Made by a program: the position numbers and the translations under genes. This document shows, piece by piece, positions 1 to 9,785 of a stretch of 64,000 nt of DNA. The DNA lies in contig NZ_AQWM01000014.1 of the NCBI RefSeq assembly GCF_000376105.1, forward strand, positions 1 to 64,000, in the 5' to 3' direction. The number at the start of each line of letters is the position of its first letter. Within the stretch, counting starts at the first letter, position 1. Source of the stretch: Asticcacaulis benevestitus DSM 16100 = ATCC BAA-896 (GTDB taxonomy: Bacteria > Pseudomonadota > Alphaproteobacteria > Caulobacterales > Caulobacteraceae). The notes under the pieces are model-generated. The model did no database searches. It was not told where the DNA came from and was given only the letters and a program-made list of their open reading frames with translations.

Positions 1-706
1 CAAGCCCCTTTGCCTCCAAAACCTTGGAGTGGCCGGGGACGACCACCGTCGTTGCTGCAACGTAATCCCGACCACGCGCCCATCTCGGCCAAGGCGCTGG
101 CACGGGAGCTGCCGCCCGAGGCCTGGAAAACGGTCTGCTGGCGAGAAGGTACGAATGTGGACCTGAGTTCACGCTTTACAGCTCTTTGGCTGCACCTGGC
201 CTCCCGCGACTATAACCTGACAGAACCCCGCCCTGAGGAATGGCTGCTGATCGAATGGCCTGAAGGCGATGAAGCGCCGCTCAAATACTGGCTTGCCACC
301 CTGCCAGCCGACACGTCACTCGAAGATCTGGTCAGCATCGCCAAATTGCGGTGGCGAATTGAGCGAGATTATCAGGAACTCAAGCAGGAACTCGGCCTTG
401 GCCATTACGAAGGTCGAGGGTGGAGAGGCTTCCATCATCATGCAAGTCTCTGCATCGCAGCCTACGCCTTCCTAGTCTCCCAACGGGAGGCCATTCCCCC
501 CTCAGGGCCGCACATTGCCAAGAACCTCAAAAAACTTGGCATTCCCGAAGGTTATAGATCCCGCGGATCCCCCGATCAGGCCGGAACGCCACGTCAGGGA
601 TTCGATTGCGACCATCCGACGATGTTTGACCGTAGCCCTAAGTCGCTACCTCCAGCGATGTCCATACTGTACACGACCAACAATAACTGAGAAGGCATTT
701 TTATGA
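1..706 (+). pseudogene. IS701-like transposase, C-terminal part, frameshifted
   Basis: This is the C-terminal part of a DDE transposase, open from the first base of the window, so its N-terminus lies outside. Residues around 345-465 read RWRIERDYQELKQELGLGHY and then EGRGW, the conserved stretch around the catalytic glutamate of IS701/IS4-group transposases. The frame entered from the left runs to a stop at 690, but its last 40 residues do not look like the family. The family-like tail (IRPERHV, then SIATIRR and a Cys-x2-Cys pair) is in the next frame and stops at 706. Removing one base in the C-run at 569-573 joins GSP directly to IRPERHV. I therefore read it as a one-base insertion that kills the gene, or as a sequencing error. 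The family is recognised from memory of conserved motifs. Confidence 0.8.
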
Positions 707-716
707 CGCAGAAAGA
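1..716 (+). mobile_element. Right-hand part of an IS701-like insertion sequence
   Basis: The element is inferred from the transposase remnant. Its left end is outside the window. The right end must lie close to 706-720, because the neighbouring leftward gene has its stop at 717-719. No terminal inverted repeat can be confirmed without the other end. Confidence 0.5.
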
Positions 717-1094
717 CTAAGGCCCCGTGTTGAAAAACAGAGTGCACATGGCGGTGAGGCGGTCGCGCTCGCCATAGGTAAAGTGGAAGATCGCCGTGGA
801 GTTGGAAAGAGCGAACAGGCCGCCCTTGCCGCGATCGCTGATAACATAGATCTCGGAATCGAAATCGCGCCTGTCACGCGACGCGACGTGATTGGCGTCG
901 ATATCATCGCGCAGGATGGAATCGACCTCCAGCCGGGTCATGCCCAGATGCACCTTGGCGCGCATCTCGATATCGCTGGTGCGCACCGTTTCGCTGGGCT
1001 CAAAGCCGGTGACGCGGCACGGCTCAGCCGCCATGACGGGCACGGACGTCAGCAGCGCCAAGAAGGCGAATAAGGTGGCGATGATACGTGGCAT
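717..1094 (-). CDS. Hypothetical secreted protein
   Basis: The 125-residue product begins with a clear Sec signal peptide (hydrophobic stretch about residues 4-22, ending VMAAEP) and has two cysteines, one just after the cleavage site and one near the C-terminus, which could form a disulfide in the periplasm. I do not recognise the family. The start at 1094 has a GGGAGAG sequence upstream on the coding strand, though rather far from the ATG. The stop lies 11 bases from the transposase stop, so an insertion may have altered its C-terminus. No function is proposed. Confidence 0.6.
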   Translation of the reverse strand: MPRIIATLFAFLALLTSVPVMAAEPCRVTGFEPSETVRTSDIEMRAKVHLGMTRLEVDSILRDDIDANHVASRDRRDFDSEIYVISDRGKGGLFALSNSTAIFHFTYGERDRLTAMCTLFFNTGP

Positions 1095-1157
1095 GATGCG
1101 CGGGGCTCTCCCAGGTTCAGCCTAGCGCAAGCTGTAGTCCGCCGTCAAATCGGCGCT

Positions 1158-2132
1158 TCAAGCGGCCTCGTTGGCTTTCGACTTAACAGGTTTTTGGCCG
1201 GGCATTTCGGGCGCCACAACGCCGTCGTCGAAGATGATCTTGCCTGGGATGACGGGGTCAATCGAGAAGCGGGGTGTGAGCGGGCTTTTCAGGCCCTTGA
1301 AACCGCCCAGCGCCTTGATTATGCGGGCATAGGCGATCTTGAGCGGTTCAAGCCATTTCGGTGAACGGGCGAGGCTCGGCTTGAGGCCGAAATAGCGGCG
1401 CAGGCAGCCATTGGCATAGATGACATTGGCCCGCCAAAGGGCGCGCGGCGTCATGAATTCGATCGACAGCGACACATTGACCATGCCGTGATTGACGATG
1501 CGGTGCGGCGCGTTTTGCGCCCAGGTCATCATCTCGCCCGGCTTGAGGTCGTGAACCAGCGCCAGGGAATCGAAGCCAGCGTCATAAGGCAGTTGCTCGT
1601 CGGATTCGCGCAAGGCCACGCCTTCGAGGTGGGCGTCATCGACGCAGGGCGCCGCCGGCGGATAGAGGTAGAGCTTCTTCACGCCGCGGATCTGCCACAG
1701 CATGACCAGAGGCATGTCGAGATGATAGAAGACGTGGGCATTGGGCGAAGAAATCAGCAGGCCCAGGTCCTGCTTGAGCGTGGTGGTGCCGCTCTGCGCC
1801 TTGATCTCGTCGAACATTTGGTCGCACAGCGCGGCGATATCGGCGTCGGCATGATTGACCTTGCGCAGGTTGAGCCACAGGCGGCCGGCCTTGACGCCCT
1901 CCATCAGGGCGCGACCGTCCAGATCGCCGCGCCGACCGAGATACCACTGACCCCAGTTGGCCGGATCGTAGCCCATGGTGAAGACTTCGAGCTTGTCACG
2001 CGGATAGCGGTCGATCAGCGCGATCAGGGCTTCGTCGGTGAAGAGGGGGCTTTGGTCAAGATCATGGTTGAACAGCAGGTTCTTCGCCGCGAAATCGGCC
2101 TTGTTTTCGGGTGTCCAGGTGAGCAGGGTCAT
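1158..2132 (-). CDS. Cupin-like (JmjC-type) domain protein
   Basis: The 324-residue soluble protein has a core that looks like the cupin_8/JmjC-like fold. There is an H-x-D pair (His137, Asp139 in FYHLD) and a later His210 in APHRIVNHG, the spacing expected for the 2-His-1-carboxylate iron site of Fe(II)/2-oxoglutarate oxygenases. The ATG starts one base after the stop of the glycosyltransferase gene (TGATATG), so translation is probably coupled. It is the last gene of the leftward acyltransferase-glycosyltransferase-cupin set, suggesting hydroxylation or modification of a glycan or envelope component. That role is inference from context; the fold assignment is moderately supported. Confidence 0.65.
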   Translation of the reverse strand: MTLLTWTPENKADFAAKNLLFNHDLDQSPLFTDEALIALIDRYPRDKLEVFTMGYDPANWGQWYLGRRGDLDGRALMEGVKAGRLWLNLRKVNHADADIAALCDQMFDEIKAQSGTTTLKQDLGLLISSPNAHVFYHLDMPLVMLWQIRGVKKLYLYPPAAPCVDDAHLEGVALRESDEQLPYDAGFDSLALVHDLKPGEMMTWAQNAPHRIVNHGMVNVSLSIEFMTPRALWRANVIYANGCLRRYFGLKPSLARSPKWLEPLKIAYARIIKALGGFKGLKSPLTPRFSIDPVIPGKIIFDDGVVAPEMPGQKPVKSKANEAA

Positions 2133-2133
2133 A

Positions 2134-3123
2134 TCAGCGTCCGCGCGGCTTGGGTTTCAACAGCGCCGTGCCGTAGAAACCGACTTTGAAGGGGGGCATC
2201 CAGACCAGCTTGCCGAGGCCGCGCGCCGCCTTGTCGAGACGGGCTGCGCTGGTCTTGCGGCCGGTGGCCATGAGGATAAGGCCGAGCAGGCCGAAGATCA
2301 CCGCCTGCGCCGTGCCTTGCAGCATCCAGGCGGCGGTGGTGAAGGGCTTGCCGGTGAGGGCGGCGGTGTAGCTCGGGCCTTGCCCGTAGGCGAAGGCGCG
2401 CAGCAGGGTGTAGCTCAGGCGGGCGCGGGCCGGCGGCACATCCTCGAAGACCGGTGCGTCGGCGGCCCAGGCGATGACGGCGCCGCCCAGCATCAGGCTG
2501 TGAAACAACTGGTCGTCCTCGCCGCCCATATCGTTTTGCTCGACGCTGAAAGGCGCATGGTCCTGTGGCAGGCAGGCGCGGCGGATCAGGCTGTTGCCGC
2601 AGCCGTAATAGCTGGTCAGGCGTTCCGATTGCGCCGGTCCGAAGCGCGAAAAAAATCGCGTGAAATAACCATTGTAAGCGGTATCGGGTGTGGTCAGGCG
2701 GGCCTCGACCGGGCCGAAGACGACATCGGCGGCAAAGCGCGCTTGCGTGGCCATCAGCTTGCCAAGCCAGCCAGCGGGGGCTTCTTCGTCGTCATCGAGA
2801 AAGGCGATGAAGGCGCTGTCGCACGCCGCGACGGCGCTGTTGCGCGCGTTGGCCACGCCTGTGGCGGGTTCGTGGACGTAAGAGACCGGAAATGGGGCGG
2901 TGGCGGCGAAGGCCTCGGCCTGCGCCCGCGCCGAGGCCTCGGGGCTGTTGTCGCAGACGATAACGCTTAAAGATAGGTGTGCGATGTCTGTCTGGCCCGC
3001 CACCGAGGCCAGCGCTGTGGCGAGGCCCTGCGGTCGGCGGAAGGTCGGGATGATGACGCAAACAGTGCTCAGCGCATGGGCCGTCGTCACCTGCGCTTCA
3101 AGGCTGGCGGAGCTATCCGGCAT
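2134..3123 (-). CDS. Family 2 glycosyltransferase
   Basis: A GT-A fold glycosyltransferase of about 329 residues. The N-terminal nucleotide-binding strand reads VCVIIPTFRRPQ, followed by VIVCDNS and the metal-binding acidic motif FLDDDEE at about residues 109-114. A hydrophobic stretch near the C-terminus suggests membrane association. I place the start at the ATG at 3123 because GGAGG lies four bases upstream of it. A start at 3201 in the same frame is possible but would overlap the upstream gene by 89 bases and has no such site. The chosen start overlaps the acyltransferase stop by 11 bases, consistent with one transcript. The donor and acceptor sugars cannot be told from sequence. Confidence 0.85.
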   Translation of the reverse strand: MPDSSASLEAQVTTAHALSTVCVIIPTFRRPQGLATALASVAGQTDIAHLSLSVIVCDNSPEASARAQAEAFAATAPFPVSYVHEPATGVANARNSAVAACDSAFIAFLDDDEEAPAGWLGKLMATQARFAADVVFGPVEARLTTPDTAYNGYFTRFFSRFGPAQSERLTSYYGCGNSLIRRACLPQDHAPFSVEQNDMGGEDDQLFHSLMLGGAVIAWAADAPVFEDVPPARARLSYTLLRAFAYGQGPSYTAALTGKPFTTAAWMLQGTAQAVIFGLLGLILMATGRKTSAARLDKAARGLGKLVWMPPFKVGFYGTALLKPKPRGR

Positions 3124-4276
3124 GGGCGCCTCCAATGCGGCGTCGGGCGTTGGCGAAGGCATGGGCGACCCCTTTGGCACGGCCAGCGAAATCGAGTTCA
3201 AGACAAGCGATCTGATCGACGCGACGGTTCAGGCGGGTCAAGGCATTGGCCACGCCGCGACCAATCCGGTAGCGATCCATCGATTTTTGCACATCCGAGG
3301 CCAGGTGCGCCAGACGTTCGCTTAAATGTGCGCTGGCCGAGCCGCCATAGATGCGGGCATGGCGGACTGGAAACTGCGTGTTGCAGAATGAGGATTTGTA
3401 GTGGGTCTGGCCAGTCGAAAGATCGTAATAGCGCACGCCGGCGGCCTTGAGCACAGCGGGGGCGTCGCACAGGAAGATCTGGCCGGGAGAAAACTCGCTA
3501 AAGGCCGGATCGAAGCTGGACACCCACGGGTGCATGTGATCGCCGTAGCGCAGGCCATAATGGAACATGACCGGCGCATCACCGACCATCATGACCAGCA
3601 ACGATCCGTGCAGGCCGTCGCGCGGGGCGTCGAACACCTCTTCGAGGAGTCTTGAGGCCCAAGGCGCATCGAGGAAATTATGCAGGCCATTCTGAGCGAG
3701 TTGCTCACGTTTGAGCCGCAGCATCATCTCGTAGTGCTCGCGATCGAATTCGCTCAGGCGGAAGGTGATCTCGCCGTGCGCCGCGATCAGGTTGCGGCGG
3801 TGGCGGTTGATGTTCTTGCTGTGCTTTTTGGTGACCGTATTGATGGGTTCGTCGCTGCCGAGGTCGATGCCGTAGCCCATATCGTCCGAGCCGTCGACAT
3901 CACCAAAAACGCCATATGGATCAATCAGACCGATGGCCTGGTAGCGGTCGATACGGGCGGCGGCCAGGGCGTCACGGGCCTTGAGGTCGGTGTCAGGGAA
4001 GGTGATCAGGGCGCTGTAATCGGCAAAGGGCGCGCCGACCGGACGGGCGAAGCGGTTGGGGCGGCGATGATGCGGCAGGAAGCCTAGGGTCGCGCCATCG
4101 CGGCGATAGGCGGCGATGACGACATCATCGCGCACCGACGCCACGGCGTGGATGAAGGCCGGCGACAGGACGGGTGACTGGAAGGCTTCGGTGGCGTCGA
4201 TCATATCCTGCCAGATCGTCTGGTCGCGGGGGGTAAGATTTTCTACACGGATCAGGTCACAGGTCAGCACAGGCAC
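3113..4276 (-). CDS. GNAT/FemAB-like acyltransferase (CelD/BcsL, BioF2 type)
   Basis: The 387-residue product resembles the CelD/BcsL group of acetyltransferases. Its second half carries the acyltransferase core (RLKREQLAQNGLHN, later MVGDAPVMFHYGLR and YYDLSTGQTHYKSSF) typical of enzymes that acylate exopolysaccharide or peptidoglycan precursors. It is the first gene of a leftward set with a GT2 glycosyltransferase and a cupin-like protein. In Caulobacter the holdfast-modifying enzyme HfsK belongs to this broad group, so a holdfast or envelope-glycan role is plausible, but this is inference and orthology is not shown. Its promoter would lie in 4277-4400. Confidence 0.7.
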   Translation of the reverse strand: MPVLTCDLIRVENLTPRDQTIWQDMIDATEAFQSPVLSPAFIHAVASVRDDVVIAAYRRDGATLGFLPHHRRPNRFARPVGAPFADYSALITFPDTDLKARDALAAARIDRYQAIGLIDPYGVFGDVDGSDDMGYGIDLGSDEPINTVTKKHSKNINRHRRNLIAAHGEITFRLSEFDREHYEMMLRLKREQLAQNGLHNFLDAPWASRLLEEVFDAPRDGLHGSLLVMMVGDAPVMFHYGLRYGDHMHPWVSSFDPAFSEFSPGQIFLCDAPAVLKAAGVRYYDLSTGQTHYKSSFCNTQFPVRHARIYGGSASAHLSERLAHLASDVQKSMDRYRIGRGVANALTRLNRRVDQIACLELDFAGRAKGVAHAFANARRRIGGAHAG

Positions 4277-4401
4277 GCCTTTGGCACATAAACAATAAGA
4301 AACCCATGGAGTGCAAGGAGCGGGCCAGACTGTAACTGTAAGGGAGGAGGGTAAATATGAGGTAAGGAGAGGTGTTGATTTTGTCTCATATTTTTACAAC
4401 G

Positions 4402-4478
4402 CGTGACAAGTAAGCGTGTCATTATGTAAAATAAACTTGACACAATGTGAGTGGGGTATGTAAAGCCTGCTTGTCACG
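4402..4478 (+). promoter_or_regulatory. Candidate promoter bracketed by 9-bp inverted repeat
   Basis: CGTGACAAG (4402-4410) and its exact reverse complement CTTGTCACG (4470-4478) bracket a possible promoter with TTGACA at 4437-4442 and TGTAAA at 4459-4464 (16-base spacer). A shorter dyad, TGACA-8-TGTCA, overlaps the left arm. The downstream pair of genes ends with an HTH regulator, so these could be its operators. This is inferred from symmetry and position only. Confidence 0.4.
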
Positions 4479-4492
4479 TAAAGGAGGTTTGC

Positions 4493-4924
4493 ATGCGGGT
4501 ATCAAAATCGAGACTGGCGGGCGGGATTATCGCTCTTGGCCTTGTCGGAGGTCTGCTAGGCGGGTTTAATATGTATTGGGGACGGCAGCCTGAATTTCCA
4601 CTGTATGGCGTTCTTATAGACCTGTGCGCTATACCCATCCTGATCGTCATGATCCTCTATGTTCGACGCATAAAGGCCTCCGCTACGGATGAATTTAGTG
4701 TGGCCAAGAAACGTTATGCCGCACAGAATGGCTTTCTGATGGGCTTCGCCCTCTTTATGCTGAGCGGCCTGTTTCCAATTGTGTTCCCGGCGGCCTATCT
4801 ACAGTTTATCGCCAGTCTTGACGGCGCGCATGAGGGTTTTTTGATGGGACGTGTGGCCGGCATGGCGCCTTTTATATTGGGTCTGGTTATCGGCCAGGTC
4901 AGTGCGTGGCTGAAGTATCGCTGA
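4493..4924 (+). CDS. Four-helix membrane protein paired with HTH regulator
   Basis: A 143-residue integral membrane protein with about four hydrophobic helices (residues 9-25, 37-55, 77-100 and 118-137). I place the start at 4493, where a full AAGGAGG lies five bases upstream; a GTG further upstream in frame has no such site. The stop overlaps the ATG of the HTH gene by one base (TGATG), so the two are translationally coupled. This arrangement of a small membrane protein with a compact Cro/CI-like regulator recurs in bacteria, where the membrane protein is usually of unknown role. Base composition is visibly lower in GC than in the neighbours, a possible sign of acquisition. Confidence 0.75.
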   Translation: MRVSKSRLAGGIIALGLVGGLLGGFNMYWGRQPEFPLYGVLIDLCAIPILIVMILYVRRIKASATDEFSVAKKRYAAQNGFLMGFALFMLSGLFPIVFPAAYLQFIASLDGAHEGFLMGRVAGMAPFILGLVIGQVSAWLKYR

Positions 4925-5115
4925 TGCGCAATCGCCTAAAAATACTCCGCGCCGAGCGCAACTGGTCGCAGGCCGATCTGGCTGATCGCCTCAGCGTGTC
5001 GCGCCAGACGGTCAATGCCATCGAGACGGAAAAGTACGATCCGTCCCTGCCGCTGGCGTTTAAAATTGCAGACCTGTTCGCTTTGCGGATAGAAGATATT
5101 TTCGCGCCCGCTTAA
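4924..5115 (+). CDS. Small XRE-family transcriptional regulator
   Basis: A 63-residue protein that is almost entirely one helix-turn-helix domain of the Cro/CI (XRE) type: LKILRAERNWSQADLADRL, then SVSRQTVNAIETEKYDPS and LAFKIADLFALRIEDIF. The recognition helix is SRQTVNAIE. Such minimal regulators (YozG-like) usually bind the promoter of their own operon. The start at 4924 overlaps the stop of the membrane-protein gene by one base. An inverted repeat in front of the upstream gene is a candidate operator. No ligand or second domain is present. Confidence 0.88.
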   Translation: MRNRLKILRAERNWSQADLADRLSVSRQTVNAIETEKYDPSLPLAFKIADLFALRIEDIFAPA

Positions 5116-5136
5116 ACGGTGCCCTGGGGGAACCTC

Positions 5137-6048
5137 ATGTTCAAAGCTTTCAAATCTGGCCTGCTGGCCGCCGCCCTGCTGGCTTGCGCTTTCGCACCCT
5201 CGGTGCAGGCCCAGACTGCGCCCGCCGTCGTTGCCGCGCCAACCAAACCGGCCCTGTGGGTGATCCGTGATGCGGACTCGACTATCTACCTGTTCGGCAG
5301 TATCCACGTCATGAAAGAGGGCGCCGCCTGGCTGACGCCGGATTTGCAAAGCCGTTTCGACAAGGCTGACGACGTCTGGTTTGAGATCCCTGATCTCGAC
5401 GACAAGGCGGCCGCTACGCCGCTGGCGCAAAAATATATGTTCGATGCCAGCCAGACCATGACCGATGGCCTGACGCCCGAGGAAATCGCCCGTGTCGATG
5501 AACTGCTCAAGCCCTCAGGTCTGAATTCGCAGATGCTGAAACCGATGCGTAAGTGGGCGGTGGGTCTGATCATCACCTTGCAGCAGATCACGGCTTCGGG
5601 TTACGCCACCCAGACAGGCGTCGATCTCACCCTGGTGACGCGCGCTCGCGAGTTCGGACAGACGGTCCACGGGTTCGAGACCATGGAGTCGCAACTGAAG
5701 GCCCTGGTGCCGGCCAGCGAAGACGAGGAACTGAAAAGCCTGCGCACGACGCTGAGCGATGTCGATACCATGGCGCAGGATGTGCATAACCTGTTCGGCG
5801 CCTGGCGGACCGGCGATACCGAGAACCTGACGAAGCTGATGATCAACAAGATGAAGGCGGAAGATCCGAGCGGTTATCAGCGCATGATCGTGGCGCGTAA
5901 TGCCGACTGGACGCCGCAGATCGAAACGATCCTGGCTGGCAAGGGCACGGTATTTATTGCGGTCGGCGCCGGCCATCTGGCGGGCCCGGACAGCGTCATC
6001 GCCATGCTGCAAAAACAGGGCGTCATGGTTGAACGAGTAGCCTATTAA
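5137..6048 (+). CDS. TraB/GumN family protein, secreted
   Basis: A 303-residue protein with a Sec signal peptide (MFKAFKSGLLAAALLACAFA then SVQAQ). It carries the two hallmark motifs of the TraB/PrgY/GumN fold: FGSIHVMK at about residues 53-60 and VGAGHLAGPDSV near residues 276-287, which hold the Gly-x-x-His and Gly-x-x-His metal-site residues proposed for this Tiki-like superfamily. The family is thought to be related to metal-dependent proteases, but the function in bacteria is unknown. The start at 5137 follows GGGGGA by six bases. It sits 21 bases after the HTH gene and ends in a four-base convergent overlap with the next gene. Confidence 0.85.
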   Translation: MFKAFKSGLLAAALLACAFAPSVQAQTAPAVVAAPTKPALWVIRDADSTIYLFGSIHVMKEGAAWLTPDLQSRFDKADDVWFEIPDLDDKAAATPLAQKYMFDASQTMTDGLTPEEIARVDELLKPSGLNSQMLKPMRKWAVGLIITLQQITASGYATQTGVDLTLVTRAREFGQTVHGFETMESQLKALVPASEDEELKSLRTTLSDVDTMAQDVHNLFGAWRTGDTENLTKLMINKMKAEDPSGYQRMIVARNADWTPQIETILAGKGTVFIAVGAGHLAGPDSVIAMLQKQGVMVERVAY

Positions 6049-6323
6049 ATCAGGCCGATGGCCACGGCGGTCAGCACGCTGTGCTGTAACTGATTGCCGC
6101 GGATAAAGCGGTCATTGGCGAGGATGTCGTTCTGACGGGCGGCATCCTGCGCCGCAGCGGTCTCGTCACCTTTTTCCTGATCGTACTGCCCGCTTATGAC
6201 GGCGCTCAACGCGGTCAGGGCCTCGGGAAGCGTTGGGCCGGTGGCGCTAAGCTCGCCCTGCCGGACACGATAACCGCCGCCCGCCAGCAAGGATATCACC
6301 GGATGTGCTGCCTCGCTGCTCAT
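6045..6323 (-). CDS. Hypothetical protein
   Basis: A 92-residue soluble protein I do not recognise. The N-terminal half (SLLAGGGYRVRQGELSATGPTL is the character: a short glycine turn followed by polar strand-like segments) precedes a helical, Gln/Asp-rich segment (residues 47-75). Its stop overlaps the stop of the TraB/GumN gene on the opposite strand. AAGGAAGG lies about ten bases upstream of the ATG. It is divergent from argD, so the 175 bases between them must contain both promoters. Confidence 0.5.
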   Translation of the reverse strand: MSSEAAHPVISLLAGGGYRVRQGELSATGPTLPEALTALSAVISGQYDQEKGDETAAAQDAARQNDILANDRFIRGNQLQHSVLTAVAIGLI

Positions 6324-6498
6324 GAGCGCCCGCCTTCCTTGCGTAAATCTTCACCATACCGTCACGCGATACACGCCCAAATATATTGACATTTCCCCCG
6401 GATGTCTACAAAACGCGCGCCTAGGCTCCCCACAGCTTAGACGCCTTTTCCCTTGCGCGAGGTGCGCAGGGTTTTTCGCCGTTTTTTGGGGTAATACC

Positions 6499-7701
<1,203 letters not shown>

Positions 7702-7706
7702 ATCAG

Positions 7707-7825
7707 AGCCCCTCATCCGGCCCTCTGGGCCACCTTCTCCCCGTAAACGGGGAGAAGGAAAACCGGATCGATAAGGCTCAATGCCCCTCGCCCCGTTTAC
7801 GGGAAGAGGGTTAGGTGAGGGGCCT
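7707..7825 (+). repeat. Structured intergenic repeat, type A copy 1
   Basis: The element lies between argD and argF. It opens with AGCCCCTCATCC and closes with GGTGAGGGGCC, which pair as an outer stem. Inside are a hairpin around TTCTCCCCGTAAACGGGGAGAA and a CCCCTCGCCCCGTTTACGGG arm. A closely similar element, with the same CGCCCCGTTTACGGG core, lies at 16499-16602, so this is a dispersed REP-like family. Confidence 0.75.
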
Positions 7826-7845
7826 TTCATCACTTGGAGTCACCA

Positions 7846-8784
7846 ATGACCCGCCATTTTCTCGATATTTCCGACCTGACCGGCGAAGAGCTGCGCGCCA
7901 TCGTTGATGACGCCCACGCCCGCAAGCGTCTGCGCCTCGGCTGGCCCAAGGGCAAGCCGGATGTGGATGCGCCGGGCAAGGACCGCGTGCTGGCGATGAT
8001 CTTCCAGAAAAACTCGACGCGCACGCGCTTCTCGTTCGATGCCGCCATCCGCCAGCTTGGCGGTCAGGCGATCATCTCGACCGCGAACGACATGCAGCTC
8101 GGCCGCGGCGAGCCCGTCGAAGACACCGCCCGCGTTCTGTCGCGCATGGTCGACGCCATCATGATCCGCGCCAACGAACACGACGACGTGCTGCGCCTTG
8201 CCAAGACCTCCGAAGTGCCGGTGGTCAACGGCCTGACCAACCAGTCGCACCCGTGCCAGATCATCGCCGATATTATGACGATCGAGGAACATCGCGGCGC
8301 CATTGAAGGCAAGGTTCTGGCCTGGGTCAGCGATGGCAACAATGTCTGCAACAGCCTGATTCACGCGGCGGCGCGCTTTGGTTTCACCCTGCGTATCGCC
8401 TGCCCCGCCGGCTATAAGCCCTCGACCGAAGCCATGGTCTTTGCGTCAGAATCGCGCGCCCACGTCACTGTGACGCAAGACCCCGAAGAGGCCGTGCGCG
8501 GCGCCGATGTCGTGCTGGCCGATACCTGGGTCAGTATGGGTGATCTCGATCACGATGAACGCCTGGAAGCCTTCCAGTCCTATCAGGTCAATGCCGAGTT
8601 GATGAAGCTGGCCAAGCCTGACGCCCTGTTCCTCCATTGCCTGCCCGCTCACCGGGGCGAGGAAGTGACCGAGGATGTGATCGACGGCCCGCAATCGGTC
8701 ATCTGGGACGAGGCCGAAAACCGCATACATGCACAGAAAGCCATACTGGCCTGGTGTTTTGGCGCGCCATCCTTGGCCGACTAA
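7846..8784 (+). CDS. argF: Ornithine carbamoyltransferase
   Basis: A 312-residue enzyme that transfers the carbamoyl group from carbamoyl phosphate to ornithine to give citrulline. The carbamoyl-phosphate motif [10 protein letters not shown] (near residues 50-59), the HPCQIIADI motif (about residue 130), [10 protein letters not shown] and the catalytic [12 protein letters not shown] near the C-terminus are all present. The ATG at 7846 follows TTGGAG by six bases. argD lies upstream, separated by a repeat. The hslO gene that I recall downstream of argF in Caulobacter is not here; a leftward esterase gene follows instead. Confidence 0.96.
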   Translation: MTRHFLDISDLTGEELRAIVDDAHARKRLRLGWPKGKPDVDAPGKDRVLAMIFQKNSTRTRFSFDAAIRQLGGQAIISTANDMQLGRGEPVEDTARVLSRMVDAIMIRANEHDDVLRLAKTSEVPVVNGLTNQSHPCQIIADIMTIEEHRGAIEGKVLAWVSDGNNVCNSLIHAAARFGFTLRIACPAGYKPSTEAMVFASESRAHVTVTQDPEEAVRGADVVLADTWVSMGDLDHDERLEAFQSYQVNAELMKLAKPDALFLHCLPAHRGEEVTEDVIDGPQSVIWDEAENRIHAQKAILAWCFGAPSLAD

Positions 8785-8874
8785 TACGCAGCCTGCGCTA
8801 GCGGTACGAGATGTACCCGCGTCGCTTGCCGGCTATTATTCGTCACAAGGCTGACGGCTAAAAGCGTGACGCTA

Positions 8875-9750
8875 TTATTTTGCCGGAAACAGGGCGCGGA
8901 TGGCTTCAGTCGCCGCCGGATGATAGATCGTGCTGTGTTTTTCGGTCGGGTAGGGCCTGTAGGTCCACGCAACGGATGACCCTGCGTCGGAACGTAAGGC
9001 GGCGACAAGCCGGTCCATGCCGGTTTGCATCGTCCCGCCTTCATCGGCAATGGCAAGCCACAGCGCATAGTGCGCCGGACGTGACTCCTTGAGGAGCTTT
9101 TCTGCGTCTTTCGACAGGCGTTCGCCATCCCACCATAGGCTGGGGCTGATAGCGATATAGTCCTGAAACAGGAGCGCGCTGCGCAGGGCGGTTTCGACGA
9201 CAAACAGGCCGGCCAGGGATTCGCCCATAAGGGCGTTCGTGCCATTGGCGCGACAGGTTGCATTGATCAAGGGCCGCAGCTCATCAATGAGAAAGCGTCG
9301 GAACAGGGCGGCTTTTCCGCTCGTGGGGAAGTCCTTCTGTTCCTGCGGGTCAAGGGTCGGGGCGGTGAATTCCGCCTTGCGGTCCTGGCTTTCGATGCCG
9401 ACCACAATCATGGCCGCGCTGGCGCCCCATGTACCGCCTTGCTGCACAAGGCTGGCGATGTGGGCGAAATCCTGCCAGTCGGCCCCGCCATCGAGCAGAT
9501 AAAGTACGGGATAGCGTGTGGCCGCGTTTTCAGGATCATCGTAGCCGGTCGGCAGCGAAATGTTGACGCGCCGGGTATGGCCCAGGACAAGGGACTGAAC
9601 ATCGTAGCCCTTGCCGATCTCGATAGGTTCGCCGGGGCCAGTCAGTTTCGTCTCTGCGTGCGCTATCTGCCCGACAGAACTCCAAATGGCGCAGGCGCCT
9701 GCGCCGGCAAGCCACTGACGCTTCGAGAGGCTGAAGGTTTGCGTAGGCAT
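8875..9750 (-). CDS. Secreted alpha/beta-hydrolase esterase
   Basis: An alpha/beta hydrolase of about 291 residues related to enterochelin-esterase/esterase-D type enzymes. It has a cleavable N-terminal signal (SLSKRQWLAGAGACAIWSSV, ending IAHAE). The fold markers are YPVLYLLDGGADW (oxyanion region), the nucleophile elbow MGESLAGLF (G-x-S-x-G) and a C-terminal catalytic histidine in TEKHSTIYHP. The start could be 9750 or 9759. I chose 9750 because ACAGG is about nine bases upstream of it but directly abuts the other. Substrate is unknown. It follows a small membrane-protein gene in the same direction. Confidence 0.75.
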   Translation of the reverse strand: MPTQTFSLSKRQWLAGAGACAIWSSVGQIAHAETKLTGPGEPIEIGKGYDVQSLVLGHTRRVNISLPTGYDDPENAATRYPVLYLLDGGADWQDFAHIASLVQQGGTWGASAAMIVVGIESQDRKAEFTAPTLDPQEQKDFPTSGKAALFRRFLIDELRPLINATCRANGTNALMGESLAGLFVVETALRSALLFQDYIAISPSLWWDGERLSKDAEKLLKESRPAHYALWLAIADEGGTMQTGMDRLVAALRSDAGSSVAWTYRPYPTEKHSTIYHPAATEAIRALFPAK

Positions 9751-9785
9751 AAGCGGCATCCTGTTCAGGTGGTCAGGGGCGATAA

